DNA of 64,000 nucleotides from Aliikangiella sp. G2MR2-5 (GTDB taxonomy: Bacteria > Pseudomonadota > Gammaproteobacteria > Enterobacterales > Kangiellaceae). A program made the translations under genes and the position numbers. Shown piece after piece: positions 26,160 through 36,000 of the stretch. Position 1 is the first letter of the stretch; each line of letters starts with the position of its first letter. The stretch lies in NCBI RefSeq assembly GCF_015687155.1, contig NZ_JADPQF010000005.1:62001-126000 (forward strand), written 5' to 3'. Under the pieces are notes generated by a model. That model worked only from the letters and a program-made list of their open reading frames with translations, searched no databases and was not told the origin of the DNA.

Positions 26160-29100
26160 TTACATGTTTCGTCGGTATTGGCCACCAACACGATAGAGTG
26201 TTTCTGAAATTTCCCCAAGTGAACAGACTTTTGTTGCATCCATAAGAACTTCAAAAATGTTTTCGTTTTGAAGTGCTGCATTCTGGATGGCTTTTTTCTG
26301 TTCAGCTATTTCACTGGCGTAAGCTTTATGCAGTCTTTCCAGCATATCAATCTGATAAACTCTCTCTTCTTTTGTTGAGCGAATAACCTCTCCAGGAATA
26401 ACTGTCGGAGAGCCTTCTGAAGAAAGGAAAGTATTCACACCTATGATAGGGTATTCGCCGGTGTGTTTAAGCATTTCGTAATGCATTGATTCTTCCTGAA
26501 TCTTTGAGCGTTGGTACATGGTTTCCATTGCGCCCAATACACCTCCGCGTTCCGAAATTCTTTCAAACTCCATCAATACGGCTTCTTCGACCAGATCGGT
26601 CAGCTCTTCAATAATAAATGAACCTTGAAGAGGGTTTTGATTTTTATTCAGCCCAAGTTCGCGATTAATGATGAGCTGGATTGCCATGGCACGACGCACA
26701 GAAGCTTCAGTTGGAGTGGTAATTGCTTCATCGTAGGCATTAGTGTGCAGCGAATTACAGTTATCATAAATCGCGTAAAGCGCCTGCAAGGTTGTACGGA
26801 TATCATTAAAGTCGATTTCTTGTGCATGTAATGAGCGACCAGATGTCTGAATATGATATTTCAGCATTTGCGAACGCGCGTTCGCTTTGTATTTATGTTT
26901 CATCGCTTTCGCCCAGATTCGGCGAGCGACGCGGCCGATAACAGCGTACTCAGGATCGACGCCGTTGGAGAAGAAGAAACTGAAATTGGGCGCAAACTTA
27001 TCGATGTCCATTCCACGAGCGAGATAGTATTCAACGAAAGTGAAACCGTTGGCAAGGGTGAACGCCAGTTGAGAAATAGGGTTAGCACCGGCTTCGGCTA
27101 TATGGTATCCGGAAATTGAAACCGAGTAGAAGTTGCGTACATTATTATTGATGAAATATTCCTGAACATCTCCCATCAAGCGAAGCGCAAATTCGGTGGA
27201 GAATATACAGGTGTTTTGCGCCTGATCTTCTTTTAGAATATCGGCCTGTACAGTACCGCGTACCTTGCTGATGGTATCGATTTTGATGTTTTGATAAACA
27301 TCAGCAGGCAACACCTGATCACCGGTAACGCCCAACAACATCAACCCTAGTCCATCATTGCCTTCAGGAATTTCTCCCTGATAGGTAGGAACCGGTTGAC
27401 CTTTTTCCTGATAAATTGCTGCAATTTTTGCCTTAACTTTTTCTTCCAGACCATTTTCTTTAATGTAGATCTCACATTCCTGGTCGATCGCTGCGTTCAT
27501 AAAGAAGCCGACCAAAATAGGAGCAGGACCATTAATCGTCATAGAAACCGAAGTGGTAGGTGCGGTTAGTCGGAATCCTGAATAGAGTTTTTTCGCATCA
27601 TCAAGACAGCAGATAGAAACTCCTGAGTTTCCGATCTTGCCGTAAATGTCTGGACGATAGTCGGGATCGTTCCCGTAAAGGGTTACCGAGTCGAATGCTG
27701 TTGATAAACGAGCCGCCGGCATGCCTTTAGAAACATAGTGGAACCGACGGTTGGTTCGCTCAGGACCGCCTTCACCAGCGAACATACGCGTAGGATCTTC
27801 TCCTTCTCGCTTAAACGGAAAAACCCCCGCTGTGTAAGGGAATTGACCGGGATAATTTTCCTGTAGCTTCCACTTTAAGCGATCACCCCATCCTGTGTAC
27901 TTAGGAACCGATATTTTCGGTATCATCTGGTGAGAAAGCGATTCAGAGTGTGTTTCGACTTTGATCTCTTTATCGCGAACTTTATAGGTAAAGATTTCGT
28001 CCTGATATTGTTTGGCTTCAGCGTCGAAGTTTTCGAGAAGCTTGCTGTTCTCTCTGTCCAGCTTGATCTCGGTAGACTCAAGCAGTGAATTGAGCGAAGA
28101 TTTTAACGAATCGTCCTCTGCCATTTCGATGGTCGCATTCACGCTTTGAACTTTTTGCGCCACTTCCGCCTGCTCATTGACCCAATCGTCATAGCCTCGA
28201 TTGTTTTCAGCAATTTCTGCAAGATAACGTGTACGTTTAGGTGGAATAATGTAGTTTTTCTCTGACATCTCCTTGGTAATTTCAAACGAAGTCTCTAGAG
28301 CGGCTTCGGTTTTCTCATTAACCAGATTCATCAGGTTGCGATAGAGTTCGTTGGTACCAGGATCATTAAACTGGCTGGCAATGGTACCGTAGACAGGCAT
28401 TAGTTCAGTGGCTTCATCAAAGCGCTGATGATTGCGTTGAAACTGCTTCTGGACATCGCGTAGGGCATCCAGAGCACCACGCTTGTCAAATTTGTTGATG
28501 GCGATGATATTGGCAAAGTCGAGCATGTCGATTTTTTCCAATTGGGTTGCGGCACCATATTCTGGTGTCATAACATACATGGATACATCTGAATGTTCTT
28601 CGATCTCGGTGTCGGACTGGCCAATTCCTGAAGTCTCCAGAATAACCAGATCAAAACCTGCTGCTTTCACTATATTGACTGCCTCCTGAACATGTGGAGA
28701 AAGTGCCAGATTGGACTGACGCGTAGCCAATGAACGCATATAAACTCGCTCATTGTTAATCGCATTCATTCGAATTCTGTCACCTAATAGAGCTCCACCT
28801 GTTTTACGCTTTGAAGGGTCAACAGAGATAATGGCAATTGTTTTATCGTCAAAATCCAGCAAAAATCGACGAACCAGCTCGTCAACCAGTGAAGATTTTC
28901 CTGCGCCACCGGTACCGGTAATACCTAGTACTGGAGTTGTAGATTTTTCTGCGGCATCTTTGGCTTTCTTAAGTAATTCCTTATTCTCTTCAGGAAAATT
29001 TTCTGCTGCAGATATGAGGCGACCCAGCTCTCGGTGTTCCTGCTTTCCTGGGAGTTTGCCGGAAACTTCATTGCCTGTTGGGAAGTCTGACTTCTGGACC

Positions 29101-29537
29101 AGATCGTTGATCATGCCTTGTAAACCCATTTCCCGGCCGTCATCTGGTGAATAAACTCGGGCCACTCCATGGGCATGCAGTTCTTCAATTTCATCGGGGA
29201 GAATTACACCGCCACCGCCAGCGAATACACGAATATGACCGCAATTTCTTTCATTTAACAAGTCCACCATGTACTTAAGGTATTCTACATGACCTCCTTG
29301 GTATGAGGTCATTGCAATCGCTTGAACATCCTCCTGAATTGCACACTCGACAACTTCCTGTACGCTCCGGTTATGTCCCAAATGGATAACTTCACATCCG
29401 CTGGACTGGATAATGCGGCGCATAATATTGATAGCTGCATCGTGACCGTCAAAAAGCGACGCGGCAGTAACCACGCGAATCTTGTTTTTCGCCTGATAAA
29501 CGGCTTGAGTCATTTGAGACTGATTCTTTTGAGACAT
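26160..29537 (-). CDS. icmF: Fused isobutyryl-CoA mutase (B12-dependent, with built-in G-protein chaperone)
   Basis: The protein interconverts acyl-CoA isomers such as isobutyryl-CoA and n-butyryl-CoA using adenosylcobalamin. Three modules occur in the IcmF order. First is a B12-binding domain with the DxH signature at residues 30-32 ([10 protein letters not shown]) and [10 protein letters not shown]. Next is a MeaB-like GTPase with a P-loop at 208-215 (GTGGAGKS). Last is the mutase barrel. Phe573 in AGVFPFKR replaces the Tyr of methylmalonyl-CoA mutases, pointing to a non-carboxylated substrate. The frame extends to an ATG at 29567. I chose 29537 because AAAGG precedes it and the extra ten residues have no ribosome binding site. 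It is unrelated to the type VI secretion protein also called IcmF. Confidence 0.92.
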   Translation of the reverse strand: MSQKNQSQMTQAVYQAKNKIRVVTAASLFDGHDAAINIMRRIIQSSGCEVIHLGHNRSVQEVVECAIQEDVQAIAMTSYQGGHVEYLKYMVDLLNERNCGHIRVFAGGGGVILPDEIEELHAHGVARVYSPDDGREMGLQGMINDLVQKSDFPTGNEVSGKLPGKQEHRELGRLISAAENFPEENKELLKKAKDAAEKSTTPVLGITGTGGAGKSSLVDELVRRFLLDFDDKTIAIISVDPSKRKTGGALLGDRIRMNAINNERVYMRSLATRQSNLALSPHVQEAVNIVKAAGFDLVILETSGIGQSDTEIEEHSDVSMYVMTPEYGAATQLEKIDMLDFANIIAINKFDKRGALDALRDVQKQFQRNHQRFDEATELMPVYGTIASQFNDPGTNELYRNLMNLVNEKTEAALETSFEITKEMSEKNYIIPPKRTRYLAEIAENNRGYDDWVNEQAEVAQKVQSVNATIEMAEDDSLKSSLNSLLESTEIKLDRENSKLLENFDAEAKQYQDEIFTYKVRDKEIKVETHSESLSHQMIPKISVPKYTGWGDRLKWKLQENYPGQFPYTAGVFPFKREGEDPTRMFAGEGGPERTNRRFHYVSKGMPAARLSTAFDSVTLYGNDPDYRPDIYGKIGNSGVSICCLDDAKKLYSGFRLTAPTTSVSMTINGPAPILVGFFMNAAIDQECEIYIKENGLEEKVKAKIAAIYQEKGQPVPTYQGEIPEGNDGLGLMLLGVTGDQVLPADVYQNIKIDTISKVRGTVQADILKEDQAQNTCIFSTEFALRLMGDVQEYFINNNVRNFYSVSISGYHIAEAGANPISQLAFTLANGFTFVEYYLARGMDIDKFAPNFSFFFSNGVDPEYAVIGRVARRIWAKAMKHKYKANARSQMLKYHIQTSGRSLHAQEIDFNDIRTTLQALYAIYDNCNSLHTNAYDEAITTPTEASVRRAMAIQLIINRELGLNKNQNPLQGSFIIEELTDLVEEAVLMEFERISERGGVLGAMETMYQRSKIQEESMHYEMLKHTGEYPIIGVNTFLSSEGSPTVIPGEVIRSTKEERVYQIDMLERLHKAYASEIAEQKKAIQNAALQNENIFEVLMDATKVCSLGEISETLYRVGGQYRRNM

Positions 29538-30022
29538 TGAGTAGGTACCTTTCAAATCAATTGGCATTCATTTGCCGGTTGTTAGCGGCGATCCCTTTTA
29601 TGGCAACATTCCAGGATATCTGTGCTAGCAAGGGAAACAATCGACTACCTGTGAATTTTTGAGGCGCGGATTATAGCAAAATAAGGCGATCAAGGTGAAA
29701 TTCGGTGCGAGGATTGACCAGTTTTTAGTGCTGTTTAAGAGTTGTAAAGATGTAATCCTGGCTCTGAAAAGTTTGATGCTGGAATACGCTCTCCTTAATG
29801 AGCCTGTGTTCCGTAGCGTAAGCTTAAACCATCAAGTAACGAACAACAAATTCAGTGAGTTGTCGCGAAGGTCTGGTTAGTGGCATAAAAATTTTATAAT
29901 TTTTTGGTATTTTGCCACCAGGCGGTCTAATGCAGGGATAACAAAACCTGTTTTAAATCAAGTTGTTGGCTGCTATTATGGATAGACTGAATTATTCACA
30001 GTTGGCTATTGGAGAGGGTATC
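29538..30022. other. Divergent intergenic region (icmF / small membrane protein)
   Basis: This 485-base gap should carry two promoters. A short rightward frame at 29695-29880 lacks a ribosome binding site and protein-like composition. GTGGCA (29880-29885) and TGCCAC (29913-29918) flank an A/T-only-like interior and might form a loose hairpin or operator. Nothing else stands out. Confidence 0.35.
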
Positions 30023-30463
30023 ATGTCGCCGTTAGAGCAGCAGAATCCTGACAAGACAGGGATAAATGGGGATGAAAATCCAAAAAATATTCCGGCAAAG
30101 TCGAGAAATGTTGCCGTTTTAGCCCAGGCTCTTTATCTGGCTAATATCACAGTGTTACCGATATTAGCTTTCATTATACTCATTTTTGTTTATATCCAGC
30201 GCGAAAGGTCATTGCATCCAGTTGCCGAGACTCATCTTAAGCAGTCTTTTATTGCCAACATTGTATCCGGGGTTTTGCTTATTCTGGTAAGTTTAATAAT
30301 ACTTGGGTTTGGTTCATTTGACTCTCCTTACACCTGGATGATTTTGCTGGTTTATTTTATCAGTATTCATTCTATGTTGATTCTTTTTGGTGTTTTTGCA
30401 TTGATAAAAGCGATGGCAGGGGTCGAATACCGCTACCCGCTGATTGGAAAACTATGGCTTTAA
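30023..30463 (+). CDS. Small inner-membrane protein, DUF4870/Tic20-like
   Basis: The frame opens at 29963, but GGAGAGGG lies directly before the ATG at 30023, so I take that start (146 residues). A hydrophilic N-terminus of about 28 residues precedes three membrane helices (around ANITVLPILAFIILIFVYIQ, ANIVSGVLLILVSLIILGFG and ILLVYFISIHSMLILFGVFA). The pattern of a helix, a HPVAETHLKQSF segment, two more helices and a conserved YRYPLIGKLWL end resembles the small DUF4870-type proteins of unknown function. It is 156 bases upstream of the exported phosphatase-kinase gene and points the same way. Cotranscription is possible but not shown. Confidence 0.7.
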   Translation: MSPLEQQNPDKTGINGDENPKNIPAKSRNVAVLAQALYLANITVLPILAFIILIFVYIQRERSLHPVAETHLKQSFIANIVSGVLLILVSLIILGFGSFDSPYTWMILLVYFISIHSMLILFGVFALIKAMAGVEYRYPLIGKLWL

Positions 30464-30618
30464 TTAGCTTAGGGCGTAGAGACTAAATCACTGGTTAACC
30501 CCTTGCGCCTCTAGTTATCGCTATGCAAGTGCGGTCAGTTTTCATCTATACTGATCTATTGTGTAAACCTAATATTCAGTACTTAAAATCAAATGTTATT
30601 CAAAGGGTAAACAAATAA

Positions 30619-32478
30619 ATGAAAAGAGTCCCTTCACTAAAATGGCTTTTAATACTATTACTAACCGTTCCGCTCTTCACTATAGAGTCGATATTCGCAC
30701 AGGAAAATATTGAATTTTCAACTGAAGAAAAGATTTTCGTTGTCGGTGATATCCATGGTGCCTATGATGCAATTACCAAGAGCCTTCAGACAATGAAATT
30801 AGTCGATGACGGGCTCTCGTGGAGTGGAGGAAAAAATCACTTGGTAAGTCTGGGCGATATGCTCGACAGAGGGCCAGAAAGTAAAAAAGTTATGGACCTT
30901 TTTATTCGCCTGCAAAAAGAAGCTGATGCTGTGGGAGGCAAAGTCCACGTAGTATTAGGTAACCATGAAGTGATGAATATGCAGGGAGACCTTCGCTATG
31001 TTTCTAAAGAAGAATTTGCTGCTTTTAATTCGGAAAAAGTGAAAGTCGTCAGAGAAGAAAAATATAGTGAGTTCTTAAGTGTCTATCGAGCGCAAGATTC
31101 AGAGACGATAAGGGCACAATTTGATAAGGCTTTTCCTCCAGGTTTTTTTGGGTTAATTGAAGGATTTTCTTTAAAGGGAAAATATGGCTCCTGGTTAATG
31201 TCTCTTCCTTTTGTTATTAAAATTAATGATCAGGTATTTGCCCATGGTGGACTCTCCAGTGCAGTTAAAGGTCAGTCGTTAGCTGAAATAAATAGAGACT
31301 TAAAAGAGCAAGTAGAAAGATATCTATTAGATTGGGAGAAAATTAGAAAAAAATATGAGAATTCAATGTTCTATCCTAGCTATAAACAACGTCCTCAAAT
31401 TGTTGAGAAACTAAAGGACAATAGACAGAGTCGACGATATCTTCAGCAGCATAGTAACCTGGTTTTTTCTCGATTTTCACCAACATGGTATCGAGGAAAT
31501 GCACTTTGTCATCCGTTTTATGAAAGTGATGCGTTAAGAGAAATTCTCAGTAATTTAGGCGCCAAGCGCTTATGGGTAGGTCATACAACCAGTGAAATCA
31601 GAAAGCCTTTAATAAGGCTTGAAGAACAGCTGATTATTATGGATACAGGAATGTTAAAGTTTTATTATGGCGGAGAACCCTGGATCGCATCCTTTTCTGT
31701 AAAAGAGCCCGTGAGCTTAACTCAGGGCTTAACTGGTCAATCCGGAGAAATCCATCTCGCTCCAAACCGTGAGCAAGCTAACCCTTTTAATCTTTCAGAC
31801 GAAAATACAGAAATTTTTCTTAAAAAAGGTAGAGTTCTAGACAGCAAGATCAAAATAAGTGAGAGTAATGAGCCCATATCGGTTGTTCTAGAAATGGACG
31901 GGCATAAGGCCAATGCACGGTTTATCTACTACGATGAACTGCCTGATACTTTAAATTCTGATGAAAATTCATTAAAAAATAATAAATCTCGCTATATTCA
32001 TGAATTAGCGGCATACAAAATTGACCGTTGGCTGGGTATTGGACTGGTTCCGGTAACAGTTGAAAGGGAAATCAACGGTATTCAAGGGGTGTTGCAGGTT
32101 GCTATTCAGGAACCGATTTCAAAAGCGAATCTCGTAGAGTCTTATGGAGATAGTCTCGGATTCTGTAATCTGGATGCACAACAGAATTTAAAAACTGTTT
32201 TTGACTATTTAATACAAAATACCAGTTTAAGGCCGAGTGACTATGTTTATTCTCTTTATGATAAACAGATTTGGTTTTCAGACAATCAGAATGCGTTTTC
32301 CACATCAACTTCATTTGGTACGTCTTCCAGACCAGAAGAGGCCTATGTTTCACCAAGATTTAAAAAAGCGCTAATGAAATTGGAAAGGGAGCAGTTAGAA
32401 AAACTGAAGAATTGGTTACACCCGAAACAGATTGAAGCAATTTGGTTAAGAAGGGAAAGACTCTTATCAGAAGAATAA
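30619..32478 (+). CDS. Exported Shewanella-like PPP phosphatase fused to a degenerate kinase-fold domain
   Basis: A signal peptide (LKWLLILLLTVPLFTIESIF) sends this 619-residue protein across the membrane. Residues about 38-345 are a metallophosphatase with intact motifs: GDIHG (43-47), GDMLDRG (79-85), GNHE (114-117), AHGG (208-211), SPTWYRG, and VGHT (320-323). This is the Shewanella-like PPP pattern. Residues about 395-619 match the kinase-fold domain of the paralogue at 34235 (HELAAYKIDRWLGIGLVPVT). Key residues have changed: the beta-3 lysine position is Ile436 and the catalytic-loop HDRNxxN reads TSLRPSD (535-541). Asp555 remains. I infer an active phosphatase with a pseudokinase half. 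The transporter gene follows after 16 bases, so they form an operon. Target protein or lipid unknown. Confidence 0.88.
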   Translation: MKRVPSLKWLLILLLTVPLFTIESIFAQENIEFSTEEKIFVVGDIHGAYDAITKSLQTMKLVDDGLSWSGGKNHLVSLGDMLDRGPESKKVMDLFIRLQKEADAVGGKVHVVLGNHEVMNMQGDLRYVSKEEFAAFNSEKVKVVREEKYSEFLSVYRAQDSETIRAQFDKAFPPGFFGLIEGFSLKGKYGSWLMSLPFVIKINDQVFAHGGLSSAVKGQSLAEINRDLKEQVERYLLDWEKIRKKYENSMFYPSYKQRPQIVEKLKDNRQSRRYLQQHSNLVFSRFSPTWYRGNALCHPFYESDALREILSNLGAKRLWVGHTTSEIRKPLIRLEEQLIIMDTGMLKFYYGGEPWIASFSVKEPVSLTQGLTGQSGEIHLAPNREQANPFNLSDENTEIFLKKGRVLDSKIKISESNEPISVVLEMDGHKANARFIYYDELPDTLNSDENSLKNNKSRYIHELAAYKIDRWLGIGLVPVTVEREINGIQGVLQVAIQEPISKANLVESYGDSLGFCNLDAQQNLKTVFDYLIQNTSLRPSDYVYSLYDKQIWFSDNQNAFSTSTSFGTSSRPEEAYVSPRFKKALMKLEREQLEKLKNWLHPKQIEAIWLRRERLLSEE

Positions 32479-32494
32479 AGCGAGATAATTCAAC

Positions 32495-34168
32495 TTGAAG
32501 CAGAAAGAAAATTCTATTAACGGTAAACATAATTGGTATGAACGTTTACTAAATATCATCGGAATGGTTAAGCCTGGAGAGGGTGAAAGCTGCATTCTTT
32601 TTACACTTAATGCTTGTTTGTTGATGACAGCCTATTACTTGTTGAAGGTGATTAGAGAGCCGCTAATTCTTTCATATGGTGGAGCGGAATATAAGAGTTA
32701 TGCAACTGCATTTCAGGCTATTACTTTGTTGGTCGTGTTACCTTTCTTTTCCTCTTTTTATCATAAGCATGCTGCCAGCAAGGTACGAAGTGTAATTGTT
32801 AATAAGGTATTTTTGTTTTTTATATCTCACTTGCTGATCTTTTCGTTCCTGAAATTCTTAAATGTTAATATTGGAATGGCTTTCTATATCTGGCTTGGTA
32901 TTTTTAGTGTCATGGTTGTTGCGCAATTTTGGGCGTTTGCCGCAGATACTTATAATGTCAAGAGTGGCCAGCGTCTCTTTGTTATTATCGCTATTGGAGC
33001 TACTTTAGGTGCATGGATAGGTTCCAGATTAGCGGGAATTGTTTTTCCCTATCTCGGAATTAATGGAATTATGTTGTTATCGGCAGGCGTGCTTTTTTTA
33101 TCCGTGTTGATTACAGCAAAAATTGAAAAGACAGTTCCAGAATTTTCAATGAACGAAGAGTCTACTCATAAGGAAAATACTTCTAATAGATGGTTAGATG
33201 GCTTCTCCACAGTTTTTAAAAATAATTACCTCTTGTTGATTGCATGCTTTGTTACGCTTTTAATATTTATTAATTCAACGGGAGAATATATTTTAGCCAG
33301 ATTTGTTTCTGAAGAAAGTCAGATTCTTTTAGATTCTGGAAAAATTGCCAATGTTGTTCATTGGCAAAGTTCGTTCTATTCCAGCTACTATTCATGGATT
33401 ACTATGGGAAGCTTTTTACTGCAAGCATTTCTTGTATCAAGAATATTCAAGTGGGTAGGTATTCGTGGGGCAGTTATGGTACTTCCGGTCATAATGATTA
33501 TTGGGTATAGTTTTATGCTTTATTTTCCAATATTTGCCTTTGTCAGGTATGCAATGACTTTTGAGAATAGTGCTAACTATTCCGTTCAAAATACGACTCG
33601 TCACGCACTTTTCTTGCCTGTGCCAAGGAAACTAAAATATTTAGGGAAAACGACTATTGAAACCTTCTTTTATCGTTTTGGCGATCTTCTTTATGGTGTT
33701 TTTGTATATCTTATGACAACACATGCTAATTTTATGATTCATCACTACATAATGATCAACCTTTTCCTGTCGGTTGTTTTGTTCTTTGTGGCCTGGAAAG
33801 TCGGTCACAAAAATTTAAAAGAAATGAGAAAATCCAAGCCGGACTCAGTACTTTCGCTAAAGGCTGTAATCCCGCATTTACATATGCCTTCCGGACAAAT
33901 GTCAAAGTTTAGTGTTAGTGAGTGTACTTTTGTAGATCCTAGTGTTGGTGACGCTTTACATTATCATGCTGAAAGAGAGTCAGGAGACCCTTTGCCTGGC
34001 TGGATTGAGTTTGACCCAATGACTAGAACTTTTACTTTTGATTCTCCGAATGATTTTATTGGTAGATTTAATCTAAGAATAATTGCGACCGATTTTGATG
34101 GGAATAAAGCGAGCTGCGGAATTAAGCTGACCTTTTATAAAGAGGAACCTGAGGTGCTCCCTGCATAA
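32495..34168 (+). CDS. NTT-family (ATP/ADP carrier-like) transporter with C-terminal Ig-like domain
   Basis: The 557-residue protein has about eleven or twelve membrane helices over residues 25-445. Its opening segment (LLMTAYYLLKVIREPLILSY, GGAEYKSYATAFQA) is the signature of proteobacterial relatives of the plastid/Chlamydia nucleotide transporters. Residues 464-557 form a soluble beta-domain (DPLPGWIEFDPMTRTFTFDS, RFNLRIIATDFDGNKAS) resembling cadherin-like/He_PIG Ig modules, which are normally extracytoplasmic. It starts at a TTG 16 bases after the phosphatase gene; the next in-frame ATG (codon 24) would remove the N-terminal tail. Sitting between two exported kinase-fold proteins, it may carry ATP or another nucleotide across the inner membrane. 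Direction and substrate are inferred, not shown. Confidence 0.82.
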   Translation: MKQKENSINGKHNWYERLLNIIGMVKPGEGESCILFTLNACLLMTAYYLLKVIREPLILSYGGAEYKSYATAFQAITLLVVLPFFSSFYHKHAASKVRSVIVNKVFLFFISHLLIFSFLKFLNVNIGMAFYIWLGIFSVMVVAQFWAFAADTYNVKSGQRLFVIIAIGATLGAWIGSRLAGIVFPYLGINGIMLLSAGVLFLSVLITAKIEKTVPEFSMNEESTHKENTSNRWLDGFSTVFKNNYLLLIACFVTLLIFINSTGEYILARFVSEESQILLDSGKIANVVHWQSSFYSSYYSWITMGSFLLQAFLVSRIFKWVGIRGAVMVLPVIMIIGYSFMLYFPIFAFVRYAMTFENSANYSVQNTTRHALFLPVPRKLKYLGKTTIETFFYRFGDLLYGVFVYLMTTHANFMIHHYIMINLFLSVVLFFVAWKVGHKNLKEMRKSKPDSVLSLKAVIPHLHMPSGQMSKFSVSECTFVDPSVGDALHYHAERESGDPLPGWIEFDPMTRTFTFDSPNDFIGRFNLRIIATDFDGNKASCGIKLTFYKEEPEVLPA

Positions 34169-34234
34169 TAGGTTCGAGTTTTTATCAAGAAATAAGATGT
34201 GTATGGAACGTTTTAACTGTGGATATGAATATTT

Positions 34235-35944
34235 ATGAAATCGATTAGACTAATATTTTTATTATCTAGCTTCTTTCTGGTTTGTGGTTTAGCTCATTCC
34301 TGCGAACAGGAAAATAAAAAAAATATCGAGAATACTAAGTCGGTGGTAGTAGTCAGTAATGTTTTCGGAAAGGTCGAAAAGCTACGCGAGGTGTTAAAGT
34401 TTCATTCTTTGATAGATGAAGATGAAAATTGGGTTGGTAATAAAAGGGAGCTGGTTGTTTTAGGTGAGAAGGTTAATTCTGACGCTAGTGCTAAGTCATT
34501 ATTACTTCTCCAACAGTTAAAAGTATGGCAGCAGCAAGCTGAGAGTTTAGAAAGTTCAGTTTATATTGTTCTGAGTGAAAAAGAGTTGAGATGGTTATTA
34601 GGAGATTCTGCTTTTGAGTCTGGAGGAGATGACCACTGGGTTAATATATTGGCTCCGGGAACCGAGCTGGGTGATTGGCTATCTTCACAGAATCTTATTA
34701 TAAATTTAAATGGACATCTATTTGCTGATGCAGGTGTTGAGCCGCAAATGTCCAGTTATACTGTTACCGATCTAGAGCAACGTTTAAAAAGAAACTTGGA
34801 TGATTTTCGAAATTTGTGGAGGGAGCTGGTCGAGCAATACCATTCGAACACAGAAGCTGAACCGCTAGATGACGCGTCAATACTAAATCTCCGAAATAAC
34901 AGGTTAAGCGAAGAATTGAATAAATACTTTAAGGAATTAGTTGATTCGAAAATATCGCCTTCCTATTATCTTGGAAATTCATTTTGTCACCCGTTGTTTG
35001 AACAGGATCGCTTCGAACAAGTTCTAAAAAAATGGAATGCAAATTACTTATGGACTGGTCGTTCGATGTATAAAGCAGAATCGATAGAGCAACGATTCGA
35101 TAGTCAGCTTTATATCCTGGATTCACTACAGTCAGAAAATGTTAACTCCGAGTTGTGGAATGTGGTTCTTGAACAAGATTCAATAAAAATATTCCATGGG
35201 ACAGAAGAGTATATCCAGCCAATATTGCCGTCACCTGATAGGCATATTTACAGGCCGTATGGCTTGACAGAAAGGCAGATTGTTGAGTTTCTTGAAACAG
35301 GAAAAGTAATATCAAGAAACGAAACAAAAGAAGGAAAAACTAAACCGCTCAAGGTTAGGTTGAAGAAAGGAGACAAAGAACTAAAAGCAATTTTTAAGAT
35401 GGTCAATGAATCTAAAAGAGAACGGAGTAATAATATTCCTCGCAGTGGCGATCGATATGCAAACGAGTTGGCTGCATATCACTTCGCAAAACTTTTAGGT
35501 ATCGACCTGATCCCTGTGACAACGCAAAGAGTTATTCGTGGAAAACGTGGAGCGATTCAATTGTGGATAGATGGCCTGGTTTCTGCCATTCCTCTAAACC
35601 GAAAAACTGAAGTGTATAGTGGAATGTGCGACCCTCTGGCTCAAGAATCAATGATGGATGTTTTTGATTATTTAATTATGAATCATGATCGTAATCAATC
35701 GAATATAGTGTTTACAAGGTCTGATTGGCAAATTTGGTTTATCGATCATACAAGGGCTTTTGGAACTGGGACCAGACTTCCTCCTTACTTGAAAGGGGCT
35801 AACTTGAAGTTAACCAAAAAATACCGGGAACGTATTAACTCTCTAAGTAAAAGAGATCTGAAATTTCTCACAGAATGGATTTCTGAAAGGCAAGTAGAAG
35901 CAATATGGAAGCGTCGTGAAAAACTTTTGAAAGAAGATATATAA
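34235..35944 (+). CDS. Exported kinase-fold protein with degenerate phosphatase domain
   Basis: A signal peptide (SIRLIFLLSSFFLVCGLAHS) precedes 545 mature residues; Cys23 follows a poor lipobox, so lipidation is uncertain. The first half aligns with the phosphatase domain of the 30619 protein, but every motif is gone: SNVFG for GDIHG, GEKVNSD for GDMLDRG, LSEKE for GNHE, and TGRS for VGHT. The neutral NSFCHPLFEQD segment is kept. The second half (about 345-569) has intact kinase-like residues: Lys388 in AIFKMV, Glu411 in NELAAY, catalytic Asp485 and Asn490 in HDRNQSN, and Asp504 in FIDHTRAFG. This resembles bacterial PI3/4-kinase-like and Fam20-like folds. I infer a periplasmic kinase with a pseudophosphatase half. 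It follows the transporter by 66 bases. Confidence 0.85.
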   Translation: MKSIRLIFLLSSFFLVCGLAHSCEQENKKNIENTKSVVVVSNVFGKVEKLREVLKFHSLIDEDENWVGNKRELVVLGEKVNSDASAKSLLLLQQLKVWQQQAESLESSVYIVLSEKELRWLLGDSAFESGGDDHWVNILAPGTELGDWLSSQNLIINLNGHLFADAGVEPQMSSYTVTDLEQRLKRNLDDFRNLWRELVEQYHSNTEAEPLDDASILNLRNNRLSEELNKYFKELVDSKISPSYYLGNSFCHPLFEQDRFEQVLKKWNANYLWTGRSMYKAESIEQRFDSQLYILDSLQSENVNSELWNVVLEQDSIKIFHGTEEYIQPILPSPDRHIYRPYGLTERQIVEFLETGKVISRNETKEGKTKPLKVRLKKGDKELKAIFKMVNESKRERSNNIPRSGDRYANELAAYHFAKLLGIDLIPVTTQRVIRGKRGAIQLWIDGLVSAIPLNRKTEVYSGMCDPLAQESMMDVFDYLIMNHDRNQSNIVFTRSDWQIWFIDHTRAFGTGTRLPPYLKGANLKLTKKYRERINSLSKRDLKFLTEWISERQVEAIWKRREKLLKEDI

Positions 35945-35957
35945 AAAACTGCTCTGT

Positions 35958-35990
35958 AATATGCCCAGCAGTATCACTGATGGGCATATT
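35958..35990. terminator. Bidirectional hairpin between convergent genes
   Basis: AATATGCCCA and TGGGCATATT form a perfect 10-bp stem around a 13-base loop, between genes ending at 35944 and 36001. T-runs are weak, so it may work less well than a classic intrinsic terminator. Confidence 0.6.
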
Positions 35991-36000
35991 GTACTTAACC

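Noticed and set aside
26160-29537. Reading IcmF as the type VI secretion protein of the same name
   Set aside because: The B12 site, GTPase loop and mutase barrel show the acyl-CoA mutase; the names are coincidental.
29695-29880. Rightward frame of 61 codons in the gap after icmF
   Set aside because: It has a non-ATG start, no ribosome binding site and no recognisable composition.
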